From positions 1 through 15,563 of the forward strand of contig JALLAZ010000702.1 in assembly GCA_036939755.1 (NCBI GenBank): a stretch of DNA of 15,563 nucleotides, read 5' to 3'. The notes beneath the pieces are model-generated. The model worked only from the letters and a program-made list of their open reading frames with translations. It had not been told where the DNA came from and did no database searches. The translations under genes were made by a program, and so were the position numbers. This document shows positions 1 to 8,398 of this stretch, in pieces (the stretch's first letter is position 1; every line of letters begins with the position of its first letter). This DNA is from Stephanodiscus triporus (taxonomy: Eukaryota > Bacillariophyta > Thalassiosirophyceae > Thalassiosirales > Thalassiosiraceae).

Positions 1-32
1 CGGCTATGCATTTCGAGACGGACAAAATTCGT

Positions 33-42
33 GGCGGGAACG
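33..42 (+). promoter_or_regulatory. E2F-like site (GGCGGGAACG), first copy
   Basis: GGCGGGAA is the reverse complement of TTCCCGCC, close to the E2F/DP consensus. An identical 10-mer recurs at 390-399 upstream of the same HAT1-like gene. HAT1 enzymes act on newly made histones, so S-phase control would make sense, but this is inference from a short motif. Confidence 0.2.
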
Positions 43-46
43 CATT

Positions 47-80
47 TGCATACCCAAAATGGGTACCAGTTGGGTACGCA
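47..80. repeat. Short inverted repeat TGCATACCCA / TGGGTACGCA
   Basis: TGCATACCCA at 47-56 pairs with TGGGTACGCA at 71-80 with one mismatch. A further TGGGTA at 60-65 can also pair with TACCCA at 51-56, leaving a 3-base loop. The function is unknown; it could be a small hairpin or a decayed terminal repeat. Confidence 0.5.
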
Positions 81-103
81 AAAATTCTGCCTCCAGAGAT
101 GGC

Positions 104-136
104 CTAAAAGTCTGCTAAAAGTCTGCTAAAAGTCTG
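104..136 (+). repeat. Tandem repeat, 3 x 11 bp (CTAAAAGTCTG)
   Basis: Three perfect head-to-tail copies of CTAAAAGTCTG occupy 104-114, 115-125 and 126-136. This is a minisatellite-like repeat in non-coding DNA; no function can be assigned. Confidence 0.9.
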
Positions 137-389
137 CTACTACTGCTTACACTCACTAAGCTGCTCGTGAGCCCAGTGTGTTGAACGGTAGATAGAGTAT
201 CGTATTTGAGCGGAGGAACTTGTATGTACTCCAACTGTTTTAGCCGGCAACAAGAAAGTGCTCGGAAAACACGAAAGCGTTCAAAACGAGCGATTATCGT
301 AGTTTTTGTTTGTTTGGACGAAAAACTTACTATTTTGAAAATACAGTTCCGAAGTAAAAGCAAAATGATCGAAAAAAGGGTAAAAACGG

Positions 390-399
390 GGCGGGAACG
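390..399 (+). promoter_or_regulatory. E2F-like site (GGCGGGAACG), second copy
   Basis: This is an identical copy of the 33-42 decamer, about 105 bp before the HAT1-like start codon, which is a plausible promoter position. Only the match to an E2F-type core supports it. Confidence 0.25.
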
Positions 400-503
400 A
401 GCAGCAACGGGTCAATCCGTACCGTGTCCCTCAATAATTCTCTCCTCTTTTTACCACCACAACATCTTGGAGACATTGGTAGACAATTTATCGTAGAGGA
501 GCA

Positions 504-3500
504 ATGGACCCCATCAACATAAACGGGTTGGATATCATCAGCGCCGCAGCGGCGGAGGATGCTGAAGTTGTGTCAAACGGTGCCGAAGTCGTATCAAACG
601 ATAAAAGACCAAAGCGTTTATCCATGAGACGCCGTGGCAATATCGATATCGATCGAAAGTCAACGGGGGGATCCCCCCGACTAGAGCAACTTTTTAAGAC
701 CGACCCAGATCACGATTTACTCCATTCTTTTTGCCCCACGGTGTCGCTCCATCGAACGCGACGGGAATTGCTCCAACAGGATCACATAGCATTCTCATCT
801 TCCATCGATCCCGCCGAGTTTACTGACCGGACTTTGTGTGCCGGCGCGTCCTCGGCGGCGGCCTGCATTGTTTTGGAATTGCCCACGATGAAGCCGATGC
901 GTCCGAGCGGTGGGGGCGGGTCATCGTCGAAGGATCATCCGTCCGTGGAATTGCTGTCGAAAAAAGTGAAACGACGGGGTCCCGTGTCGATCGAGGAGGT
1001 GCAGAAATGGCGCGACACAACGGGGGGGGCGTGCTACCGCTTCAAGCCGGTGTACACCCATCAATTCTTCACAGATGAAACAATCCAGGGATATCGACCC
1101 ACCAACGGTGCCATCGAAGAGGCTTATTCGGTGTCCTCGCGGGGGGGAGTACCTTCTCCCCGCGAAAGTGACGGCGCTCATGAATCATTTTCAAGTCACG
1201 ATCACGCCGGTTACACCTTATCGGTACAGGTGAGGATCGCGCCAAGCTTCAGGAAGAGTTGCTTGTTATTGGAAATTGGGAAGGTAGATGATATTCAAAA
1301 CCGTCGCATCCTCAGCTTGGAATTAATGGCGTTGGTGAAAAAGGTATCCGATCAGGAATTCGCGTGTTGCTTCCGTGATCCGGTCACGTCCTATCTCGAT
1401 GTCGAGGAGCTGAATGATTACCTTGACTTCATACCAGATCCTATAGATTTGAGTACCATGGAAAAAAGAATTAAGAAGGGTGATTGGTACGAGACCAAGC
1501 ACATGCTGTATTCTGACATGATGAAAATGGCGAATGATTGCAAGTTGTACAATGGAGAGGGGACCGAGTATTATGATTGCGCGGTCAGCCTGGAGAAGTA
1601 TCTTGATACCGTCTTCCCCAAGAGGGTGAAGAACCCCTCCGCTAACGATGTGCTCAAATCGGAATTGATGACGTTGTTGAAAAAGGTATCCAATCAGGAA
1701 GTCGCGTGGTGCTTCCGCGAACCGGTCAATGTCGAGGAGGTAACAAATTACCTTGACTACATACCCGATCCAATAGATTTGAGCACCATAGAAAAAAGAA
1801 TTAGGAAAGGGGATTGGTATAAGAACCTGGATATGCTGTATTCTGACATGATGAAGATGGTGAATCATTGCAAATTTTTCAACGGGGAAGAGAATGTTTA
1901 TTATGAATACGCGGTCAGCCTTGAGAAGTACATTCGTACCATCTTCCCCAAGAGCGTGACGCACTCTCCCCCTAATGCCAATGATGTGCTCAAGTCAGAA
2001 TTGATGGCCTTGTTGAAAAAGGTCTCTGATCAGGAATTTGCGTGGTGTTTCCGCGATCCGGTCAACGTTGAGGAGGTGACGGATTACCTAGACTTCATAA
2101 CCGATCCAATAGATTTGACTACCATGGAAAAGCGAATTTATAGGGGGGATTGGTACAAGAACCATAATATGCTGTATTCTGACATGATGAAGATGGCGAA
2201 TAACTGCAAGTTGTACAACGGAGAGGGTAACGTGTATTACAATTACGCGGTTAGCCTTGAGAATTATCTGGGCACCATCTTCCCCAAGAGCGTGACGCAC
2301 CCTCCCCCGAATGATAATGTTACGAACCCTACTGAAAGCCTCCCTACCGAAAACCCTGTCGCGGAATGCCTAGAAAAGTCATTGAAATTATTCAACGTCG
2401 CTGATTCGACTAAGACAACTGATTCACTATGTGATGCCACCGTTAGCAGAGGTGGCGATAGTTGTGACGCGGATAATGAAAATGATGATGATGGAGACTA
2501 TGAGCAGAAGGATCGTCAAGAGGGGGGGAGGAAAAAGCGGGGAAGATGCAATTCGCAAAAACATACCGTCCCTCTTCAAGAATCAGAAACTAGCACAGAT
2601 CATAATAGAAGAATACGCCTCAAAGGATCTTCTTTCGATGTGGTAACTCCAGAAGGCGGGGACAATGTCGAACCTCTACAATCTAATCAATCGAGAACCA
2701 ACAGGGCGGAAGTATTAGGATTGGGAGGAGTTGGATTGGGAAACAGCCCAAGACGTATGCCAGTCGTGTCTGATAGCCCGTCAGTCCTATCATCATCTGA
2801 TGATTATAGTATTGAGGAAACATCCAGTAAGCTTCGCCAGGTTTCTTTGACCACGAGTGAGCGCACTCCCACTGAATCATTAGAACACAGAAAAATGAAA
2901 GTTGGAAGGATCATCGCTCAAATTTCAGGTGGACTGCCAGAGGTGGCGGCGATCCTTCTGAAGGATGGCAGCGTTGCCGGTGGAACTGGTGGATTCAAAA
3001 TCGTATACTCTAGTGTGGGTTCATTATCGGACATTGACAATGATTATCTTGACCAACCGGTCGGAAAAACTGTTCGCGAGTATTCACGAGAGAAGACGAA
3101 CATGAATCTCTGCGGGAGTGGTGGTATTCCTTATTCGTCTGTCAAGAAAGGAGGCTCGCATAAATCAGGTCATTTTGTTCTGACCTTAGCCGATGTGAGG
3201 ACGGACAAGGATGCGCGGAAGTATCATGATGAAGTGGAGATGATTTCTCCGTGGTTTATTGAAATAGCGTCTTGCGTTAGAGTTGGTAGGAATGGTGGGG
3301 TGGAGGCCAGTGGAGCTTACTGGAAAGTTCTGTATCTATTCGAGAAACACAGCGATGGCGTTACAGCGAAATATTCTCTCGTTGGTTACGTGACATTATT
3401 ATATGATGAACATCACATGTCAGTGTGTCAGGCAGTGTGCTTGCCCCCATACCAAAGAAATGGGCATGGAACAGAAATGTTGAAGACCGCCTACGACATC

Positions 3501-4067
3501 TGTGAAAGCCGAGAGATACTCGTTGAATCTCCAGCTCCTGCTTTTGGTGAGTAAAGCTGTCTGTTGCAACTTTTCCAGTTATGGAATCTTTCCTCAACCC
3601 CTTCTGATCCTTTTGTAGTTGCTTTGAGAAATCGGATAGACTACGCCCTCATGAGATCACTCATAGACAAGACTCAGGTCATTCCACCAAGATTTACTGA
3701 ATCGTCGCAGATATTTAGCATGAAGGACACTCTGCCTCCTGATGAAGTTCTGGTAAAGGCAGGATCGACGTTACACATTACAGTTCGTCAAGCTGAGATT
3801 GCTTTCGATATTTGGAAGCTCTGTCAGCTGGAGACCTCCCTCCGGAACACTGTCAACAGCTCAGTTTCAATCTCAATGGTAAATCAAATCATTGCTTCCA
3901 TGGAAGCAACCTTCAAACCGCTGATGAAGAGGACGCTCCTAAAAATTCTGAGAGAAAAAGAAGACAAAGAGTTGAACTTTAACTCCATGGACAAAGAAGA
4001 GCAAATCCGTCACCTTGAGCTATGCTTCAACCGTGCCATTGTTCGTTACCGCGCCATTCTCAAATAA
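504..4067 (+). CDS. HAT1: HAT1-type histone acetyltransferase with three internal bromodomains
   Basis: Exons 504-3546 and 3619-4067 with a 72-bp phase-1 GTGAGT...TAG intron give about 1163 aa; ordinary HAT1 proteins are about 350-450 aa. The splice joins VESPAPAF to VALRNRIDYAL, matching the conserved HAT1 segment after the catalytic loop. The order is: a disordered basic N-terminus (KRPKRLSMRRR, possible nuclear signal); the first part of the HAT1 N-terminal domain (about 168-263, with YTHQFF and IQGYR); three bromodomains (about 272-385, 387-498, 499-608), each keeping the acetyl-lysine-binding Asn in CKxYN or CKFFN; an acidic, Ser-rich linker; then the rest of HAT1 from about 797. That part has WFIEIAS, the GNAT acetyl-CoA motif QRNGHG (984-989) and the C-terminal helical region. 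HAT1 acetylates new histone H4, with an RbAp46/48-type partner in known cases. The aspartate usually following the catalytic Glu (EDP) is Ser here (ESP). Identity of both parts is strong; their joint function is inferred. Confidence 0.88.
561..602 (+). repeat. Tandem 21-bp duplication in the HAT1 N-terminus
   Basis: Two 21-bp units (561-581 and 582-602) encode AEVVSNG and AEVVSND. The copies differ at a few mostly synonymous positions. This is a small in-frame duplication in a disordered region. Confidence 0.75.
1320..2333 (+). repeat. Triplicated bromodomain coding repeat
   Basis: Three coding units start near 1320, 1662 and 1998, spaced 342 and 336 bp (114 and 112 codons). Similarity is strong at the DNA level as well as in protein: a stretch containing CTGTATTCTGACATGATGAA is shared exactly by all three. 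Units 2 and 3 share the longer linker NANDVLKSELM and the ending FPKSVTH, so they look like the more recent duplication. The repeats are of the GCN5/PCAF-like bromodomain type. Confidence 0.9.
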
Positions 4068-4345
4068 TCATTATTTGTCTTATGGGGGAACAGTGATCGT
4101 AGATATAATTTAACAAAATACATTTGATCAAATACCCAACATGAAACGAATTAAAGATTTGATGCGTGTGCACTACTGATACAAAGGCTTGGGCATACAC
4201 CCCCTATGAGCAATCATTTACCGCACTTCCACCAGGACCCCTTCGAGTCTCTCCTCCCCAAACAAAAATAAATTCAATACATGATCTGGACTAGCAACAA
4301 TCTTCACCCCTTATCATCAATAGCAATCAATCCAACAATTCTAAT

Positions 4346-4805
4346 TTACCAATCATCGAAGCCTTTGTTTGTGTTGGGGGGTGCTCCCTTCACATCGGCA
4401 CCATCGGGCCCCGTGACATCCATAGCCTTTTTTTTCCCGTTCTTGTCAGTTTCGACTCTAAATTCAACACGTTCATTTTCCGCGAGTGAACGAAATCCCT
4501 CAACCTTGATACTGGTCTGATGAACAAAAATATCGCCCGACTCGTCGTCCGGTACAATGAAACCATATCCTTTCGCAGTGTCAAACCTAGGATATGAATT
4601 AGATCCAGTGTCAGTGTAAAGGATCAATGGACTGAATAAATCGAACGCAAAATAGTGAGCCCCGTGGCAACACACCTACTTACCATTTGACAGTTCCACT
4701 CTTGAGGTCGGCAAACAGTGGAGATGCTTGACGACCCACAAAGCTAGGGGCGAACCCGACCGCAACGGCCAAAGTCGAAAGGAGGGCTAGCGCTGTTAAC
4801 TTCAT
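4346..4805 (-). CDS. Plastid-type cold-shock-domain protein, copy 1
   Basis: Exon 1 is 4684-4805 and exon 2 is 4346-4586 (minus strand). A 97-bp GTAAGT...TAG intron splits the Trp codon of the VKWF motif (phase 2). The product is about 120 aa. [20 protein letters not shown] looks like an ER signal peptide followed by a Phe-led transit peptide, the two-part import signal of diatom plastids (AXAFAP-like). Residues about 36-102 form one cold-shock domain with GTVKWF, RNP1-like KGYGFI and RNP2-like DIFVHQ, the nucleic-acid-binding surface of this family. A short Gly/Pro/Asn tail ends in FDDW. It probably binds RNA or single-stranded DNA in the plastid. A longer in-frame upstream ATG (4925) exists, but the start at 4805 puts the signal peptide at the N-terminus. 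The 3' end faces HAT1, 278 bp away. Confidence 0.88.
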
Positions 4806-5500
4806 GGTTTTGGTTGTTGTGTGGAACACGTGTGTGGTTGCGGCGGGTACGATAAGATAAACGTGAGTTGTGCTGGTGCTGAGTGGAAGCAGAAAGAAAG
4901 AGGGTCTACTTCTACTAGGTACCATACGATACCGCAGCTCCGCTCACTCTCTCTTTCTCTCAATCAACTCACTGACGTCAAGGAAAAAAAAAAATAGAGT
5001 AGAGAGTATCGTACTTTAGCATGCATGCAGTCAAGACCTCTCTAGATCTACGTAGGAATAAATACAATCGAATCCATCAGGCATCGAGCGGAAAGCTCAT
5101 TTTTTTGTCCGAGTCAGAGTAATACACTTATCTCAGCGCTTTACATGTATTCTATGTTGTACTTGATGAGCAAATAATGAATATGGGATGGGAGGACTTG
5201 GGCGACATGTTGTGCGCACTCTCCAGGAGCGTTGGTCCGCCATGATAGGGGCTACTGTCTTAGCTCGAAATATATGCGAAGACTAGGTCGAGGAGTGTGG
5301 TGTCTGTTTTCGTGTCCACATTCATGCGCCGGGGATGAGTAGGAGTACTCATATATGTGGATGGAAAGTTATGCACTCTGGATGCTCACGATGCATTCAG
5401 AATTTAGCAGCAACAGAAACGGGACTGTCCAGGCAACTTTTTGTTCATAATTATCCCCATTAAAGATAGCTACTGTGCAATTAGGTTCAACGATTTTGGA
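4806..5500. other. Intergenic region between the two cold-shock genes
   Basis: No gene is seen in this 695-bp stretch. It should hold the promoter of copy 1 and the 3' end of copy 2. Visible elements are a palindromic ACACGTGT (4826-4833, E-box/G-box core), a pyrimidine-rich CTCTCTCTTTCTCTC block near 4947-4961 on the plus strand, TGACGTCA (4973-4980), an A-run at about 4984-4994, and three TATCGTA-type motifs (4848-4854, 4925-4931, 5007-5013). Confidence 0.5.
4973..4980. promoter_or_regulatory. CRE/bZIP-type palindrome TGACGTCA
   Basis: This perfect 8-bp CRE palindrome lies about 168 bp upstream of the copy 1 cold-shock start codon. TGACGT-type cores are known CO2/cAMP-responsive elements in diatom promoters. 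One site alone is weak evidence of regulation. Confidence 0.35.
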
Positions 5501-5929
5501 TTACACTGCCGACACGACGTCCATTGCCTTCGTCTTCCCATTTTTATCTGTTTCAACTCTGAATTCAACACGTTGGTTTTCGTCAAGCGAACGGAATCCT
5601 TCGACCTTGATGCTAGTCTGATGGACGAATACATCACCCGAGTCGTCGTCTGGCATGATGAACCCGTATCCTTTTGTAGAGTCGAACCTATATATATACG
5701 AAGAATGTAGACGATTGCATTCGAGAAATCAGTGGATCAGTGGATCGACAGAAAAGCATCGCAAAATATCGAGTATTGTGGCGCATCGCCGTCGCACCCA
5801 CCATTTGACAGTTCCAGTCTTGAGGTCCTCGGCCATGAAGAGAGGAGTGGATTGACGGCCCACAAAGCCTGGGGCGAAGCCGGCGGCAACGGCCAAAGTC
5901 GAAAGGAGGTTTAATGCTGCGATCTTCAT
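5501..5929 (-). CDS. Plastid-type cold-shock-domain protein, copy 2
   Basis: Exon 1 is 5802-5929 and exon 2 is 5501-5687 (minus strand). A 114-bp GTGGGT...TAG intron lies at the same point of the same Trp codon as in copy 1. The product is about 104 aa. [20 protein letters not shown] is again a signal peptide plus a Phe-led transit peptide, followed by FVGRQ as in copy 1. The cold-shock domain contains GTVKWF, KGYGFI and DVFVHQ, so both RNA-binding motifs are intact. The C-terminus ends just after the domain (MDVVSAV), without the 20-odd-residue tail of copy 1. Tandem position, shared intron and near-identical domains show a local duplication. The role is probably plastid RNA binding or chaperoning. 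The 5' end is divergent to the HIRAN-dioxygenase gene. Confidence 0.87.
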
Positions 5930-6329
5930 GGTTGATTGGATAGTTGTGATTCTCTCTCGAGTGTGACTGATGGAAAGCGATGGAGGGGATATGGAGCGGA
6001 GAATGCGCTGGTGGGAGGGACCGTGCCTCCGCCGTCCGTGATCCCTACGGGAACAACATGGGGTTGCGCAAACGTGAGTCTGTACCCCAAAATACTCGCG
6101 GGAACAAAAAGATCTTTCTCCACGCGCCAAGAGAAGAAGAAGAGTGGTCTGCGCCGCACCTCAATGCCACAACACAAGCAATGACACACTGTGTAGAGAC
6201 CATTTTCATACTGCCCTGGACAAACACGCCGTGTTCATTCTTCGTTCGAATTGGAGTTGTAAGGGAGTAGCTGCGTCGCTCGAGTCTGAAAGCACACAAC
6301 AGCCGCGATTCGATTCCGACCAGGAGACG
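5930..6329. other. Divergent promoter region between cold-shock copy 2 and the HIRAN-dioxygenase gene
   Basis: About 400 bp separate the two start codons. An in-frame ATG at 6144 would lengthen the plus-strand protein by 62 residues of no recognisable character, so this stretch is read mainly as promoter and 5' UTR. GCGGGAA (within about 6099-6105) and the reverse complement of TTGGCGCG (about 6123-6130) resemble E2F-type cores, but the matches are imperfect. Confidence 0.45.
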
Positions 6330-8303
6330 ATGTCCTTGAAGAAACGAAAAAATTTCCTAGAAGCCACACCCGAGCTACATGCAGCAGCGGAGGCGACCAG
6401 TGAGCATCGGGTCGCGTTTGGAGGATTTTCAACTGCAAAGAAAGTTATGCAGGAGGTAAATTCAGCATTGGATGTGGCAGGTGTTCAACGAGCCACCGCT
6501 AGCAACGATATCAATGCCGCGTCAACGGAAGGAACCAAGTCATTCTCATCCACGACAAACAAATCTGATCCCGCCGACTTCCTTCAGAATTTGTTGACGA
6601 TTCATCTCACAGTGAGGGGCATCAAACACTACAAGGAAAACATTCGATCCCTGGATGCTATTACTCTTCACAGAGAGCCTCACAATAGCCACGGTAAGCC
6701 ATTCGTTCAAATGTCATCGCAATGCTTTGACTGGCTTCGATTTAATCTCACGCATCAACGCGCTGAAAAGATGAAAATGCGATCTGCGCGAAGAATGGCG
6801 AGAGCAATGTTGTCGGGCATGTTGCTAAGGAGCAAGCGTCGATTCTTGCCAAGCCAATGGACGAAAATATCAACAGTTTGGAGAATGTATGCCTAAAAGA
6901 ACAAAAAGATACAACACTGACCATTGCCGCCAAAGTCAATCTACTTGATGAAGATCAAATGGAGCAGTTCAAGTTTCAGATCTTACCAAAAATTTTCAGC
7001 ACCCAAACGAATACTTTTGAGAAACCAAACCTTGACATGATCAATGATGAGGAAGTTCGGCGACTTGCAAAGGGAATCATAGCCCGAGACACAAAAACTG
7101 CGTTAACGTGCCCATTTGATATTCTTAAGTTGCATTCACTTCCTTGGAGGAACAAATTAGACGGCGGAGAAATGTCCACAACTTGGCCTCCAAGTCAAGA
7201 TATTTTAGACAAGTTTGGGCACGGTATTGTGGACGACGAACAATGGTGGCAAGAGAATACAGGGCTAAAGCCTCAGTCCATGTGGAACGTGACCGGCGCA
7301 CTTGATTTGTTGCCGAGGATCTCCCTTCCTTCTCATCACAAGACGCTAGCGAGAGATGCACTCGACGGTGCAGTCCACGGTGTGACGAACGTGTGGAGCG
7401 ATGCAACTCTTCTAGAAATTCGTGACCTCATGCAATCTCCCAACTTTTGGTGCTATCGTAGTTCAGGTGAGTGTTGATACAGTGATCTATCATGATTCTA
7501 CTTTTTACCTCTTGTATTTACACCTGCCTCTCGTTAAGATTCTTTCATCAAGGCATACGGAGGGCCATATGTCCTCGGTCAAAAAGAAGGAAAACTAAAG
7601 CTCGTAAAAGGTGCACCGCAGACTCCTCTCACCGAAAAGGTTTGTCGTGGTCACAATGTTGTGTATGAACTAGTCCATATGACAAAGCCACCAGAACCTG
7701 GTTTCAATACGCTGATATTCGGTTTAAATCTGAGGGGATCGGGCTTTCATTATCATCAAGATACAATTACGTCATTAAAGGCAAAGAATGGTGAGTCCAC
7801 GTAGGTAATGCTTGGCTTGTGTTTTTTCAACAAGTTCAACTACCCCTTTGCTCCATGTTCACCATTATTCGATTGGATCGTCAGCCGCTCTAGTATCACG
7901 TCAACCGGTTGTCACCACAGTGTATTACGAGAAGCCTGATGACGACAACGGGAAGGAACTCGTTCTATGGAAGCCTCTACTGAATTTCAATCCACGAACT
8001 AACGATTCTCTATACATGGCAGCACGAGCGGTCCAAACAACACATGGCATGGCTCACGTGCAGCGAGCTGGTTTGCAAAGCTCTACCCAACATGGAATCT
8101 TTCACACTCCTGTATTTGAGGACGGCAGCACGGAACCTGTTTCATGCGAACGAAGGGGATATCGCGTTGCAATCACTGCAAGAATTACCAAACCGGATGC
8201 TGACAAAGTATTGATGCCATACTTGGATGGTGGTCATTACTCTGTAGTGCTTGGGCCTGATGGTAGTAAAACTCTGAGCAACCCAAAATGTAATCAGTCA
8301 TAA
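6330..8303 (+). CDS. HIRAN domain fused to an AlkB-like 2OG-Fe(II) dioxygenase
   Basis: Exons 6330-6693, 6771-7466, 7539-7790 and 7885-8303 (introns 77, 72 and 94 bp, all phase 1) give about 576 aa. Residues about 88-160 match the HIRAN family: a VRGIKHY strand, then LHREPHNSHDENAI, then VGHV and a following helix. The first splice falls between H and D of this motif and restores it, which supports the model. HIRAN domains in HLTF/Rad5 bind 3' single-stranded DNA ends. The C-terminal part has the AlkB-like order: NTLIFGLN, iron ligands HxD (H426, D428), QPVVTTVYY, a distal His in QHGIFH (H507 or H511), and RVAITAR (531-537) corresponding to RxNxTxR for 2-oxoglutarate, with Ala where Asn is usual. 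The middle (about 165-370) is not recognised. Likely job: nucleic-acid repair or demethylation; substrate unknown. The start at 6330 is preferred; 6144 is the alternative. Confidence 0.75.
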
Positions 8304-8398
8304 TAAAATATTGCGTAAAAGATAGTTCGCACTTTGATTCGATCAGATCCTTTTCGAGGGTGTCACATTTTACTGAATGTGTCCTAAAACAACCAAAG

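Larger units (their letters stand above)
1..503. other. Non-coding region upstream of the HAT1-like gene
   Basis: No convincing gene is seen here. The short reading frames on both strands have no recognisable domain. The stretch holds an inverted repeat (47-80), an 11-bp triplicate repeat (104-136), two copies of GGCGGGAACG (33-42 and 390-399) and three copies of TATCGTA (198-204, 295-301, 489-495). The last copy lies 8 bp before the HAT1 start codon. There is no clear TATA box. The region probably contains the promoter and 5' UTR of the downstream gene. Confidence 0.5.

Noticed and set aside
206..496. Open frame of 96 aa upstream of HAT1
   Set aside because: No recognisable domain and low-complexity basic composition; it lies in the probable promoter and 5' UTR.
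1323..2300. Long minus-strand open frames (1323-1964 and 2088-2300) with repeated blocks
   Set aside because: They are antisense mirrors of the three bromodomain repeats; the repeats explain their internal similarity.
3564..4067. Separate downstream gene starting at 3564
   Set aside because: A 72-bp GT-AG intron joins it in phase to the HAT1 GNAT core, and the joined sequence follows the HAT1 C-terminal pattern.
4680..4925. Longer cold-shock copy 1 starting at ATG 4925
   Set aside because: It would bury the signal peptide behind 40 extra residues; copy 2 begins at the equivalent of the shorter start.
6144..6329. N-terminal extension of the HIRAN-dioxygenase from ATG 6144
   Set aside because: The extra residues show no domain and lie in promoter-like DNA; possible, but the ATG at 6330 is followed by a basic, ordinary start.
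7812..8303. Separate gene starting at ATG 7812
   Set aside because: Its first 24 codons lie in the third intron of the HIRAN-dioxygenase; the conserved QPVVTTVYY and later motifs continue the previous exon after splicing.
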